Positions 1-27,728 are shown, counted from the stretch's first letter. The stretch: 64,000 nt of DNA from Apostichopus japonicus (GCF_037975245.1 NC_092563.1:26196960-26260959); one strand, 5' to 3'. Numbers and translations are program-made. Notes: generated by a model from the sequence alone, not told the origin.

Positions 1-1418
1 TACCTACTTGTAAGTATTGTATTGCAGTTTCATTGGGCAAGTTTTTAAATAGTCAAATGATTCATTTGCATAATGCTTATTAAGGACTACAATGTCACTA
101 CATATGCATATGATCAATTGTTGCTAGAGTTACACCAAACATTTGCAAACAATTTCTCTGGATCTACGGACTCACTGAATTCAGTGGGTTTTTCGTTTCT
201 GGCTCGTATACATCTGAAAGTACAAATGGGAAGGTCTGTCGTTGTAGCTTTCAATCAAACTCAAACAAATTTGAAATTAATTAGTAAAGAGAGAAAAAAA
301 CTGATTGCGAACTGCTTATAAATCTACTGCAAAATGCCTTTGCAGGTATATGTGTCAAAGTCAGAGAGCCTGATGTTTCAATTCTAGCAGGACTCATTTC
401 AGGAAATTAAAAATTGTGTAAAAAATAAATAACATCTGGAGCCTGCAGCATACAGAGTCAATTTGGCATTTATGAACTCAAATCTACTATGATGTGTCCA
501 TCAAAATATTTACTTTTATCGAAGTACAACAAGTGGTCTTCAAAACATGCTTGCATCTGATTAAATCAAGACAACATTATAGTTATGTCCAAGGAAGAAT
601 CATTCAACAGTATTTAATCTGTAATTCCATTCCATACTGCAACATTCTGTTGCCCAGACCATTATGTTATGTTAGTATGAATTGCATAGCTGGCAGAACA
701 CTGATTACAATACAGATTGCTTCAAACAGTTCATGTTTTAAGCTAAAAACTTTCATGAAGTAATCATTGCTTGACAAAGAACTTCTGATTCAGTGAACAG
801 TGCTTTTCTTTAATGTTTTACAACATGAACAAGAGCCTTTTTTTCGTTTTTGTAGTCATGTTTGTTCTGTTCATTGTTTCATACTTTATTTCAAGTCCTA
901 TTGTGGAATACTATGCAAATAGTGTGACATGTTATTCCCCCTTTATGTTAATGCAAATGTATCTAACCAATGTCAAGGGTCAAATAAGTTGATAAATCTT
1001 CCATGTGTAATTATAAGTAATGTACTTCATTGATATGAAAATGAAACACTTTTTATCTTGACTATTACTTAGGTCAGAAAATCTTTAGTGAAAGGTTAAT
1101 GTCCTTCAGGGTGAGGTTATGCCATACACTTACTATGGGTATGGTATATTGGGTAAGGTCGGGCCTGGGGTCAATCATGTCATCTTTTGCCTCCTCGCTT
1201 GTAAGGTCTAATTCATGATACATTCATGGGCATGTGAGAATACATTATAATTTATCAAATATTTGAAATGGGTTCTCTTGTTCACCACAAGGCTGTATTC
1301 CTACCTGACCACCATTCTTGACAGCCCCGATGTTGGGAGGGTTTCTTTTCTGTTACTGACAAGGTCAGTATTAGGTCATAAAGAATGAAAGGCAAACTTT
1401 TATTCTGTAGATAGTAAG

Positions 1419-1450
1419 ACCAGGGAGTTGTTTTGGAACAACTCCCTGGT
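1419..1450. repeat. Perfect 14-bp hairpin palindrome
   Basis: Arms 1419-1432 (ACCAGGGAGTTGTT) and 1437-1450 are exact reverse complements around a 4-base TTGG loop. A degenerate palindrome of similar sequence lies at 24386-24419, so this is probably a short dispersed foldback repeat, not a unique RNA gene. Confidence 0.6.
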
Positions 1451-1559
1451 AAGACACAACATGTAATAAGTTACCAGATATATTGCTTGTTAGGTTTGCT
1501 TGATAAATGCATACAATAGGAGAGAAAGAAAATATAAAGTTTTTCTGTAGCCTGTATAA

Positions 1560-1827
1560 TTGTCAGAGAAAGGGGGTAGGGACGGTTATAGGGGAAGGCT
1601 AAGGAAAAGCCTGATAATTCTGGAACAAAAAGTTACTTCAAGTTGCAAACCATAGCACCAGATTGCATTTAAAGGACCCTTAATCAATCAAAACTTGTTC
1701 TCTCCCTTAGACCCCTTCCTCCAGGATGGCATTCACAAATAAACATTGTGCCCCCCTAATTGAGTGCTTTGCACACCCCCCCCCACCCCAGTGCTCCCCA
1801 AGATTTAAATGTCTGGCGACGCCACTG
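1560..1827. mobile_element. Truncated hAT-like MITE fragment
   Basis: The right end reads GGCGACGCCACTG, the reverse complement of a CAGTGGCGTCGCC-type hAT terminus. The interior has a 'CACCAGATTGCAT' stretch and a pyrimidine-rich 'CTTAGACCCC' stretch that also occur in the complete element at 14058-14426. No matching left terminus or target duplication was found, so the left boundary is approximate and the copy looks 5'-truncated. Confidence 0.5.
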
Positions 1828-4025
1828 TCCAGAACAGAAAATAGATAGCTTCAAGCTCAAACCCCCCTCCCCTTACCCCACCTCCCCATATCCTTAAAAA
1901 GGAACCTGGGTACTATGTTGTCTGAAAAATTGTATTATTTGTCAAATTAACAGCACCATCTTTGCCTAATTCAACAGTAATAGTTCTAATTTCATCTATA
2001 TGTTATCGATTAGTCTACTAAAAAGGCTATTATCTTTGGTTGATTTTTCTTGTGGGTTACAGAAAGGTGACTACATTGCCAACTACTACCATGGGAACAT
2101 CAAACCAGGGTTTCCCCAGAAGGGATAAACTTCAACACTTGAGGTTTTCTCAGATACTGAGTGCTTATTCATTGTTGTCTTCCAAAAAAAAATATGATAA
2201 TGGTTGAGTTTATATCTCATGTAAACTGAATTTTCTATTCAATGATAGTTTAATTGTCTTCTGTAACAGTTTAACTGAACTAAGTAATCTTTCAGGCTTT
2301 TATCTCAAAATGTTTTATAAAGTGGTTTACAAGGAAGGAAATGAATTATATTGTAGCATTAATAGATTGTAGTTTTTGAAAGAAATAATGTAAATTTAGA
2401 TGATGTTGTGTCTTTATTCTTTCTGTCCAGCATATTTATTTGATCTGTTACTAAATTACAAACGTTCTTACACCGATGGCATGTCCACATAATATACCAG
2501 CACACATGGTGAAATGATGAGAAACATAATTCATCAAGTTATTCCCGAATCAAGCCTCTCCGGATAAGGCGAGTGTACAAGCTTGATGCTAGCAATAGGT
2601 TTGATTTTACATATTGTTTCTGATGTGAATAATTTCAACAATTTAACTGCAATGTGGTATCTAATTGTCCGATCACGAATCATGTATATCCACGACGCGT
2701 TCTTGTTTTGTGTACATTTGTATGAAACACCAAAAGTACAACCGATCACTTGAAACGTTGACTATTTGTTCTGTAAAATTCATGCAATGCAGTGATGAGA
2801 GTGTCAGCACATGCACGCAGCCTCAACAAAATGCAAGACAAAGGTTATTTGCAAACCCACTAAATATGTGACCTAGTTCTGGACACACCTTTTATACTGT
2901 TGTAAGAGAGGGGGGGGGGGGGGTAAGAGGGCTTTTCGTTTTGGGGAGGGTATAAGGGAGGGATGGTTTATTGCAAGGTGTCTAAAATTGTGACTATTAG
3001 TTCTGGGCACTCCATATGCCTGGGATGACTTACCATCAGATGGGCACCATGTACGCAGTCTCATCATGAGCAGACCATGCAACACGTAGCCTTGCAACCA
3101 GCATTGAAACAAACTACATTCGTACACTTGTAAATTGACTATCTGTTCGATAACATTCTATCCGTTATTGATAGCGAAGTTAACACTATATGAACTACTT
3201 AGTTGCAACCTGTCTTGCAATAGTGCAGCTGTTCATCTGTAACCGCGCTGTGATAGTCTGTGTTTATAAACCGGCGGAGTGAGGGCAGTGTTTCTGATCA
3301 CGTACAAGAGTTCTTTTATAAAATAAAGGAACTCTATCACGTTCCAGAGCCGCACGGCTGTGTTACGCTCGGCGAACCAAACTTACCAGCAAAACGCTGG
3401 TCGTTAAATTGCTCCGTGGTTCACGTCACTAACCCTGTTTTCTTGACCAAACAAGCCTTGTTACATACTAAAGATATAACTTGATAAATATATACTGATG
3501 GTTTTAGTGGCATCAACAGCAGTTAAACACTACACATGTCGTAGGTCACAGAAAAAGGCATTTCTAATGTATGGATGGGCATAGTTAGCCTGCAAACAAC
3601 AGCAATTAGCGTACACTTGATGTGCGATAATGGTAAATTTTGGAAAATACTGTTTTGGTATGAAAAGACATAGTATAGATGCAAAATGGTGTTATCATTT
3701 CCATCACTTAAACTGCATCATTGAGTTAACCACGTTGCGTCCGTGTGGTATAAAATTTAAGTCATTTGGAAGAAAATTTGGGGAAGAGGAAGGGAGGGGG
3801 CACGTGTCCTCATTCTCCCAGTGTTTACGGTCCCTGTATATATTAACGATATCAAAAATTGATATATATATATATAGCGCTAGTTATCATGACTAGTTGA
3901 ATGTAACCTGGAGTGGGGGTGGAGACGGGGTTGAAGGTGGGCTATCTGGTTGAAGGTGGACCACGAGTGGATAGGAATATGTGGACATAATATGCAATTA
4001 ATGTAAACTTTTTAATAAAACAAGG

Positions 4026-4711
4026 TCGGTATGCAAGGGCGGCGGAACCGGGGGGGGGGCACAGGGGGCACGTGCCCCCCCCCCCCCCCCCCACTTTGCC
4101 TCAGGTTAAAAATGTGCCCTTTTTCTACATAAAAATTGAGGTGTCTCAAGTTAGCAAGAGGCCAGGGAACCAGAATGAGCACTCGGGAAGGGCCGTTTCC
4201 AGCCATCTGAGGGGTTTGTAAAACCAAAAACTTTCTTGTACACTCCGCGCCAACCGATGGTGGCGCTCCGCTCAGATAGTCGTGCATACAACTTTGCAAA
4301 TCCTGGCTACGCCCCTGACTTTTAATGAATTTCTGTGGGTCAAACTCAAAGCTATTTCAAATGGAAAAAAATTTGTTAAGATTTTGACAAGAATTAAACT
4401 CTAATTCGGAAGATTCCTACATTTAGCAACTAGCATGATTTCACCTCATTTTTTCTCAAAGGAAAATTTGTTCCTTGTTTCCCAATTTGCAAATTGGATA
4501 TTGCAGTGCTATAGTATGCATATTTTCCTTAGGGGGGGGGGGGGGGAGGGCGTTGATGGAGTGATGTAAATACGCAAATAAGATAATACAATAAGAGTTA
4601 TAAAGGGTACTAAATATAAGGCTGCATCAGTCCAATCGAATTTCTGCAAAGTGCCCTTTGATGTCGGTGCCCCCCCAGATTAAAAGTGCTTCCGCCGCCC
4701 TTGTCGGTATG
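4026..4711. mobile_element. Complete hAT-type MITE with 8-bp target duplication
   Basis: The element proper is 4034-4703 (670 bp). It begins CAAGGGCGGCGGAA and ends TTCCGCCGCCCTTG, a perfect 14-bp terminal inverted repeat. It is flanked on both sides by TCGGTATG (4026-4033 and 4704-4711), an exact 8-bp target-site duplication. An 8-bp duplication and a CA-starting terminus are hAT superfamily features. The interior has no transposase frame, so it is non-autonomous. It contains long C and G runs (4075-4092, 4532-4546). Confidence 0.9.
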
Positions 4712-6725
4712 TAGTTGACTTTTATCGTCCCCGAATATGACGTCACGTAGTAGTTTGTTTAAGATAAAAAATTAAAAAATATGGAAGAAGAAAAACTAGA
4801 ACTCGACTCATTAAAAGATATTAAAATTTATTATATTTCTACTTTGATCCATTTCCCTTTCACCAAAATAAAACAAAAGTTTTTTTTTCATTTACACAAG
4901 TATTATAATGTAGAGAAAATTTTATAAGAACCTTTTATGAGCCTTCCCTTTCCCGCTCTGTCCCTCTTGCCCAAAATGTCATTTCATCACAAAGTAATTT
5001 TTATGAGCATCCCCCCCCCTCCCCCTCCCTCTCTCTCTCTCTGTCCATCCCACTCGAAAATTTCATTTCATCACAAAGTTGTTTGTCAATGGACAAACCC
5101 GATGAGATTCTTCAAGACAACAAATCATATTTCGTGTAGCGTTGAAACTGTGCAAACTGTATCTAGCTAACACAACCACGCTAATACAGAAATAAGGCAC
5201 TGCGGTGGCCGCCATACTATGTCGCACAACTTTGACAGATATCTGCACTGATGAAGTTCAAATAAACTAAATTATAGATGCCAAAGTTTGCAGCCTCTTA
5301 AAATGTGTATAAATATAAATAAATATCTATGTATTTATCATTTACGAAAATAAAAACAAAATAATGCATTTTATACTACAAAATGTGCGAATATTTTTTT
5401 CTTCAAATATCATTTCAGGAATTAATGATGTTTATGATTCGTAAAGCGCAGACATATCCACCGATAAACTTTCTCCAGGCGCATCACAATATTACCCTAG
5501 TCAACGATAACTTTTCGACAATCCCTCCACATGGCAGTATATAGACAACGCCCAATTGAGAATTTACCTCAGGTCCCCATTTATATACATGGGTAACGAG
5601 CGGCAATGGAGATAGAGTGCCTTGCCCAAGGTCGCGACGTAATGATCTGGCCAGGACTCGAACCTACAAACCTTAGATCACAAGTCCACTGCCTTAACCA
5701 CTTGCCTGCAATGCTCTCACGAATTGAGGAAGTCGGTCTGGTCAAACGGGTACATATATGGGTGGTGGGTGTTTTACTGTTACAATGATTTACTACGTTA
5801 AAGGTGGGTCATAACTTAGTCCGTAATTATCGCAAAATATAACCAAGACAGGCAAAAAAAAAGAATCCTTTACATCCGGGAACTGCTAGCAGAATGCTCA
5901 GAACACATGTACGATTCAGCATGTGTTGTAAGGCTTCCACGTACATATTGTATAATTTTCACGGTGTTTGCTCTTGGGTCAAGAATAATGAACTTGTGGT
6001 ATCCGTTTAGTAAAATCGTATACATCCTTTATCACTTAGCTCAAAGGATTGCACAAAATGCCAGAATTACCCAACTTTAAGACGTGGGTCAGGCTAACTT
6101 GATGTTATTAATTGTGAACGAAAATGCAAATTTTACTTGTAAAATTGAACCTGATTTTAATTGTAGGCCTATTATCATCAGGTAGAAATTTCATTTCCTT
6201 GGTATGTGAAAGTTAAGCAGTGTACGATCACTAATGCGTTTATGTCATTATGTTTGCATTTTGTTGTTACCACCTCCACCCCCGCACCCCCTGCACCCCT
6301 CCCCCGCACACACACCCAAACACACATATACCTCTGTACGTACGTGTTTAAGTAGACTTTTTAAATTACTGTATTCAGGTATTTGGCAAAACTTAATAAT
6401 TAACTGAAAGCTATTACCAGCTCAACTTTATAATAGCTAAAACCACCGTTCTTGAGGTATACCGTTTTACACTCACTACTCGTAGGAATGTCGGTAAGGA
6501 CTAAATTAACAGCGGCATAGAAAACTATTGCCCTAGTTCCTAGATAGGCCAATCCGCTCATACTTTTGGTGACATTGTTCTGCCTTCTTTTTCAGTACTG
6601 AATGCACACTGTCAAACAATGGGTTCTGGTGCCCCATAATTCCTCTATTCTTTGTCAGTATACAGGAACGTAAATGTCTTGGTGTGTTATATATAGGTGA
6701 ATGACGCATACTGCGTTCTTAGTCC
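4712..6725. other. Spacer between MITE and snail 3' end
   Basis: Apart from the SINE, this stretch holds only CT-rich low-complexity sequence (about 4990-5050, with a degenerate local duplication of ATTTCATCACAAAGT). The 3' UTR of snail must lie in the right part, but no clear AATAAA on the minus strand was identified. Confidence 0.4.
5480..5722 (-). mobile_element. tRNA-derived SINE
   Basis: Read on the minus strand, a tRNA-like head starts near 5720 with GGCAAGTGGTTAAGG (A-box region) and carries a perfect B box GGTTCGAGTCC (complement of 5654-5664). It is followed by CCTTGGGCAAGGCACTCTA and a body close to the 'acccatgtataaatggggacctg' type found in many marine-invertebrate SINEs. The 3' boundary is approximate. 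The tRNA part is not a functional tRNA because it runs straight into the SINE body. Confidence 0.7.
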
Positions 6726-20993
<14,268 letters not shown>

Positions 20994-21063
20994 TCGTAAA
21001 TGGAAACTTTAGACTCCCTTATGTGAGTTATCTCAGTTAACAAGCAAAACAAAACACAATTAC

Positions 21064-21200
21064 TTCACGCAGTGTCTAGGTCACGAAGGTGAAGCAGTTG
21101 CGCCGATCGGACGAGCTCGTTGTTATCTCGCCCAACGGCAACTCGCCGCTATGTCTTTGTCGAGAGGCATCGAACACCACCAGCTAGACGACGAGTCAAA
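21064..21200. other. Unexplained GC-rich patch
   Basis: It stands out from AT-rich surroundings and contains GTTGCGCCGATCGG and CGCCCAACGGCAAC, whose ends can pair. On the minus strand, TGTTCGATGCC resembles a B box, so a SINE body is possible. No RNA family is recognised. Confidence 0.3.
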
Positions 21201-21920
21201 TCTAAAAGCTGACCTAGGAAATAGAAGAGAAACTTCAATCTATCTTCTTCAAAGTGAAAAGTAACATTCAATACATACTTCTGTTATACTAGGGAGACAA
21301 ATCAAAGGGTTTCCTGGTGGCTGGGCGCCCGGAGGATGGGTTCGATCTTTGTTCAGTGATCGGTCAGTGTATATAGTCTTGAGAACATACAGAGTTAATT
21401 TATCAAGAAATCCGTTAAAGGGAAATTGATGTATAATGGTAAACTTATTCCGCTAATGAGGGGGCTCATACAGAAGGGGTTACGATAGATGGGAGGGGAA
21501 GTGTAAAATCAAATGGTATAGGATTATTTTCTACAAGACCTACAAGTTATGGGTAGATGCATATGCAGAACTATGAAGCGATATTCTGAACACCGATTTT
21601 AACAATCAGTAATTAGATTTTATCATCAGTTGAATAGGTTGGGAACAAAGTCAAAAGTACACCCGAGTTGACGGTATGTCGATGTGGATGCTATGTCGTA
21701 CACCAGACTAACGGTTAGACTATAATAGTTACGCTATTCATATGCTGGATAAGAATATAGCACAACTGCTTCATGCAGATGTGCATTTTCATTTATTTAA
21801 GATTTGAGTTGGCATTCCGCCTGAATTTCCTGTTGGCTTCCGCAAGGGGGGAAAGGAGGGGCCAAACATCCAAGTATTAAAACGTAGAACTAGAAACTGG
21901 GCTCTCTCAGTACTAATCAT

Positions 21921-21990
21921 GGTTAACCGGTTCAATTATGACAGTTAACCGGTTAATCGGTCAATGTTTGTTATTATGCACCGGTTAATC
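21921..21990. repeat. Cluster of AACCGGTT palindromes
   Basis: AACCGGTT occurs at 21925-21932 and 21947-21954, and ACCGGTT at 21980-21986, within a degenerate repeat of TTAACCGGTTAATCGG. AACCGGTT matches the Grainyhead/CP2 binding consensus, but a degenerate tandem repeat is the simpler reading. Confidence 0.5.
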
Positions 21991-23541
21991 GGATACTTAT
22001 TTGTATTGTTTGTCGGTTCCTACCCGAAGTTTGCTTGCCGCCTACCACCACCTCTGGATTATTGCTACGTGCGATGGCCCAGGAAAATTTCTACTTAACC
22101 TTGAATTCCAGCCGTTTGTTTGTAATTGACATCATTTTTAACATAGGAAAATGAAAACATCCATTATAAACACGGTTTTCAGCCTTTTGGATATAATAGC
22201 ATGTGTCGTATCTATTCCCTGCTCTCACATTAACAGTCTCGATGCAAACGGACTGCAGATTTGAGAGGCGATCAGTCGTTTGGTTTTCGTGCCCACGTTT
22301 TTTGTGACTTTTCTTTTAAATACACATTCTATGAAAGAGCATATAGTTCTCCACCAATCAAAAGTAGCCATAAATTTGTGCCTCTTTAATCTTATTGATT
22401 TGAAACACGGTGCATATATGCCTGATAAACAAAGAGAATAAGATTCCATTTTGGTCATATTGGTTCTTAATTTCTGATATTGAATGTCTGTAAGAGAAGG
22501 GTAGATGCACTTTATGTTCATTTGGCTTGTTTCGTTGGTAACCACTACACTTTCCGGGTGGCAAAATCCTCGGGCATGCATCAGGGTGTTCATTTATTTC
22601 TGAAATATACTCTTCAACTTGTAAGAGCTCCTCCGACGCATAACCTTAGGGCAGACTGTATTTTTACAACTTGATGTCTCCTTTAAAGAGGAGACTTTCC
22701 TCCAAAAACCGCAAAATTATCCGACAAAAATATGTCTCTATAAATGTTAAGGTCATATCATATAGTTAGTGCTGAAACCTATCTTTGTCAACCTGCAAGT
22801 TGGTGGAGGAATTCCTTACCGGAGGGGATCATTCGTGACTCATCGACGGGACAGTCACCGTTAAACTGTCGTGGCTCATATGCGTCTCAATTTTATTGTT
22901 TGCTGTATCATAAAAGTACAGGTGTAGCCCCTCAGTTTATAGCTCCCCCTCGTTCTTTGTCATTCAGTTTTTTTTTTCTAAATCCTGGAAGTGACATTTT
23001 GATTATAGTTATATTATCTGGGCAAACCTTCAAACTTATGGCTATATATGAGTAATGATTGGAAGTGGAAAGTGGTTTGCTCACATATATTTGTAAGACT
23101 CCAAACTTGAAATGGAGGGTTTCCATAGAGAGACGATAATTACATCTCTGGTTCTTGTGTTTGTTGGTTTGTTTGTAAACATTTCATGAAACGTATACCG
23201 GTAAATTGCTATGATAAAAATAAGCTATCCCAGATCGTTATAAGTTTTCAGGAAAAAAGTGGGGGTGGGGAGAGACGGGGTTGGGGAGGGCGTCGGTTGT
23301 TACAACAGTAGAACAGGGAAGTTTGTCATGACGTGTGAGATTGTTTCTTTTGAATGACACATCTTGAAAAATACAACATTAAAAAAACAAAAAGGAACAA
23401 ATATTTCGTGATCAAATGTTCTTTATTGCCCTTTCTTTTGGACTAACGAGGGCGGGCAGAAAAGGTAGGACTGATGCGGGGGGAGGGGGTAGGGTGGTCA
23501 TGCATGGACCTACACTCTTACTACACTCTTGCTTATAGTTG

Positions 23542-23632
23542 TTTATTATTATTATTAATATTTTTTTTATTAATAATAATATTATTTTTATTATTATTAT
23601 TAGGCCTATTATTATTATTATTATTATTATTA
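23542..23632. repeat. (ATT)n microsatellite, compound
   Basis: ATT trinucleotide on both sides of an inverted TAATAATAAT segment and TAGGCC, so the tract can fold back on itself. Confidence 0.9.
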
Positions 23633-24385
23633 CAGTGTTTAAAGTGACAGTCGACTAACACCATGAATATATTAAATAATTTGCTTATAACAGCATCACA
23701 ATTATTATTCTATTATAATCGATCATAATGGCGATCGACTCTTAATTCCTTTTTTATTTTTTATTTTATTTCAACAAACGTTCATGACATGAAAACACCT
23801 GCTTGATAAGTCGTGTGCTTGGTAATGAGGGGGTCAAGAGAGGGTTAACCCTCTCATGTTTACCAAGTAGACATTTCACCCTTCAACTATTGGTTTTGTT
23901 CCGTCTCTGGCATATGTTTACATTTAAGGACGGTTTTAAGTTCACAGCTCCTTCTTTGATGCTAATAGACGTGGAGTGCAGCTTGCTTGCGAATAACCGT
24001 ATCCAGAAAGGACGCTATAGCGTGAGAAATATAAAAGCTGGTGCATCGCTGGAATTTTGAGAACTTTGTCAACAATTTGATATTGTCAATGGTGACTATA
24101 GTTGGGGAAGAGGTGGTGGTTGGAAGGATTTTATCGTTCTCTCTTTGAAACTCGCCAAATGAAGTAAATGTTGTGGTCATCTGCAAGGTATCTCAGAAGG
24201 TTGGAGAGGGGGGGGGGGGGTGCGGGGAGGAATCAGAAAAATGTTCAATGGTGTTGAAATTGCAGATTGGAGTGCATAAAAATTACAATAAATATATGGA
24301 ATGAAAGATTTATTTGTTTCTTTTACTTTTTCTTTTACCAATGATATTAAGAACCTTACATATCTCATGCACAAGCAGTTGTTTA

Positions 24386-24419
24386 ATCAGGAAATTGTTA
24401 TAACAAACTCCCTGGTTTA
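24386..24419. repeat. Degenerate palindrome related to 1419-1450
   Basis: AATCAGGAAATTGTTA faces TAACAAACTCCCTGGTT with a few mismatches. The right half shares ACTCCCTGGT with the perfect hairpin at 1419-1450. Confidence 0.4.
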
Positions 24420-26567
24420 ATATATCATCCCAGTTTTACAAACAGCTATATGTATACCTACGTTAATAACACAAAGAAGTGAAGGAATTTTCTTACAAGG
24501 CTGAACCGATTTCGCGCCCTTTTTGAAGTGACGGATTCTTTGTGTGACACTTGTTAACATCAATACGCTTGAAATCCTTAAATTATCTTAAAAGCCACCA
24601 CCGTTGCTTTGTGTTCGTTTATATTGCTGATAACAATAGATTTGAGAACACCTGCTAGGGATGACAATACCTCATAAATGTACACAAAGAAAGGTACGCG
24701 TGCTGACACGGTGGCGAAGCAAGCAGTCGTGTGGGACAAGCGTGTGCCTCAACTGTTTGTTTATAAACCGATTTTGAGTTGATGCCAACTTTATAAGACA
24801 CAGTGGAGTTATTTCTTACAGGAATAAGATCATTTTCTTCTTTCTTCATTTTTTTGGTCAATCAAATTGGTACACAAGTAAAGTCTCATTGTTTTGCGCG
24901 GGATTTCTTGACAATGCCTGTCGCCTATCCAGTTTGGCTTTCCATGAAATATGCGCCTTCAAGGCTACAGTATTCTGTTTATCAATAAAGGGAACAGTGG
25001 TGTATGTATGCTATAGGTAAGTAAAAGATTATTCGATAGCATACCGATGCATGGATCAATCAATAATTTATACATACATAGCATAACGTTACATATTGCG
25101 TGCATATTGAATAAAAAAAGAACAATAAAGAAAAATGTACTTTCAGAATAAAATGTTTACATATATATACTAATTTCATTATTCAGGTTGACGTTCTTTT
25201 CATAAATACTTAGTTTTTGTTTATATACCTTCCAAATTTGTCTTTAAACCTGTCTTCTTCGTGTGAATATGCATGTGTACATAAAAGTGACGATTATGAT
25301 ATTTGAAATGTTATGACCTAGAACACGCGTTTCCTTTGCATTTTCGAACACATCGGCGTAACGACTAAATTTTGGGCCCGGGGACAAGGATTAGATGGGC
25401 CCTATAAAGCGAGCGAAGAGTGAGAATATTTGAAATGATCTATAGATAATAACCAATTATTTACCTCTGCAACATTTGAATCAATCTTACAATAATCTTC
25501 TTATGCTTTTGATCTTCCCTAATAACAGTCAATTCACGTCGGTAAACATCAAAGAGCAATATGCAAAATAGGTGCCCCTAAGACGCAGAGGCCCGGGCCT
25601 TCTCCTCCCTGAACTATACCAGTTTATATTTTACCCAATCTTCGTAAAGAGAAGAACACTTTTACTTTTGTAAAGAGTATTACGTCACATGTTTATTTAT
25701 ATACTCGAATCGCTTTTTTTTTGCTGTATGTAAAGGTGAGGGGTGGAGGAGGGGTTGGGACCAATTTTTACTTCACAATTAAGGCTTGACATCCATGACT
25801 AGTTTGATAATGAAATGAAATGAGCGAAAAGATATGCAGGGAACTTAGCTATAAGAAGGAGTTGAGTTTAAGCGTATCCCCTTCCAACACCATCCACTTC
25901 TACTCCATCCCATCTTCCGGTCCACTTCCGGCCCACAAACACCCAATAAAAGTAAGAATATATTTGTTGAACATATAAATGGTATCTGATACCTGACAAC
26001 AGCCCAAATTGGGTGCTACTGAGTGCTAGTGAATAGTTCGCGCCCAAATCGCGTGTCGTCTGCTTGATCAGTTTTATATCGGCAGGTGTTAAACAAGACC
26101 GAGATTATTCCATCCAAACGACTGATCTTGTAATCCAAGAGTCACGTGAGTACAAAAAAAAACGACAACACGGTAGATTGACAAAGTGTTTTTTCTTTCT
26201 TTCTTTAAACACACTTTCCTTTTGAAAACCTATAACCCCATAACAGCTGCTTTTTTTCTAAGTTCTTATGTATTCCTTCTATACACCTACTGAGCATACC
26301 TTTCCCGCCACTTCTTGATACAAAAGATTTCATTGCATGAGATTCGGTTGTTAGGTTCCTATAGTGAGAGATCACCTGTCAATATAGTTGGTTTGTTCTT
26401 TATACAGTCTGTTTATTTGCTGAATGTAAACATGGGATTTCGATAATGTTCCTCCAACTGTTATAGCTTAATGCTCGACTTGTCTCAGAAAAATTAGAGA
26501 AATTAAATTATTTCTAAACTATAATTAATTATACAACTGAGTAAAACAGTAGTGCATTGCCATTGCT

Positions 26568-26810
26568 TCAAACATCCAGTTCAGTGTACGGAGAATTCCA
26601 ATCTAAAAAAGATTTGTGAATCTGAATAACCTGTTTTTTATCTTTGTTTTTACACAGTTTTGCAAGAAACTCAATCGAGTAATTTAAAAATCCGATAATC
26701 GAAAATAAAATATATCCCAAAAAGAAAATGAAAATCCAAAATAATGTTGCTATTAAAGGATTGACTGTATCAAATACCGTATACAGTTTGTCTAAAACAT
26801 TAACAGCCAT
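26568..26810 (-). CDS. Hypothetical small membrane protein
   Basis: An 80-codon open frame starting with ATG (complement of 26808-26810) and ending at TGA. The product has a strongly hydrophobic segment at about residues 19-45 (core IATLFWIFIFFLGYILFSII), then a second mildly hydrophobic stretch, then a charged tail with KNKDKK. The start context is weak (T at -3). No family is recognised and no splice context is evident. It could be a microprotein gene, a single exon, or chance. Confidence 0.28.
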   Translation of the reverse strand: MAVNVLDKLYTVFDTVNPLIATLFWIFIFFLGYILFSIIGFLNYSIEFLAKLCKNKDKKQVIQIHKSFLDWNSPYTELDV

Positions 26811-27665
26811 AAATTATTGCAGTCGAAAGCTTTACAAAAGTCAATCAATATTTGTTTGGTAAAATAAAACCTGTATATGATTATTTATAAGATAATGTAT
26901 AACGAGCAAAGAAAGTTTCTAAAATTCTCATTGAACGGTTAAAAGGAAACATAGATACTGAGCTGCAAGGTGACTTAAATAAAACGGGGAAATGGAGAAA
27001 CATTTTACAACGAACCACCATACCCATATAGCGATATATTCATATCGGTGGTGACGTCATATACCGATGGCGGGCGGCGTGAGGAAATGTGAAAGAGAAG
27101 AAATGACTTTGGTGGGACGGACAACGAAATGAATTTGGCAATTGGTGGTACATATAGACAGAGTTCCCGCCAGAGAGAGTTGGGAGGGGGAGGGTGGGGG
27201 TCTCTTCCATCCTCGCCAACACCGCCACCCGTAAGGACCTCCCATTACCTTGATTTTGACAATTGTGTACCTACTTGCAAAAGAAATTATGGTTCGATAT
27301 AAAATAAACTTTTCACTTCTTGGAAATTAACAGCTCCTTCCATATTTCAATAATCATGGGAGGCGATCTCCATTTCCGCGTCGGACTCGATCACTCATTG
27401 CGAACTTTTGTAATAAGTCAAGTTTCCTCAACAGTAAGTAACTGAGGGCCAGAAGTGATTAAAGTACTAACACAAAGCTATAAGATTCTCTTGTCGAGAT
27501 GTAATCTTTGTATTACTCACTTGAAATAGCATCGTCCTGATCATAATGTTAAAGTGTCGATGGAAGCGGACTGGGGTTAAGGACCAGGTGAATGCCCAGG
27601 CTTTATTTTGTGTGACTTTGTTGTTAAAGAAGGATTATTTGGCGTCTATCCAATGGAAGGCGACC

Positions 27666-27728
27666 CTCCACCTCCCTAGGGTAAACTTCCACCTCCCTAG
27701 GGTAAACCTCCACCTCCCTGGGGAATAC
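27666..27728. repeat. Three-copy 21-bp tandem repeat
   Basis: Three 21-bp copies of a unit beginning CTCCACCTCCCTAGGGTAAA; the last copy is diverged (CTGGGGAATAC). The unit is a multiple of three, so it stays open in the frame that crosses it. Confidence 0.85.

Larger units (their letters stand above)
1..4033. other. Gene-free stretch downstream of snail
   Basis: No supported coding exon was found on either strand. It holds a short perfect palindrome (1419-1450), a 3' fragment of an hAT-like element ending at 1827, and a G14 run at 2910-2923. A GC-richer patch around 3240-3480 contains a 74-codon open frame on the + strand, but no family or splice context supports it. Confidence 0.5.

Noticed and set aside
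4012-4299. 95-codon minus-strand frame with poly-Gly
   Set aside because: Lies within the hAT MITE at 4034-4703; the Gly run is a C-tract.
22225-22593. 122-codon minus-strand frame
   Set aside because: Overlaps another frame on the same strand; composition looks random and no domain is visible.
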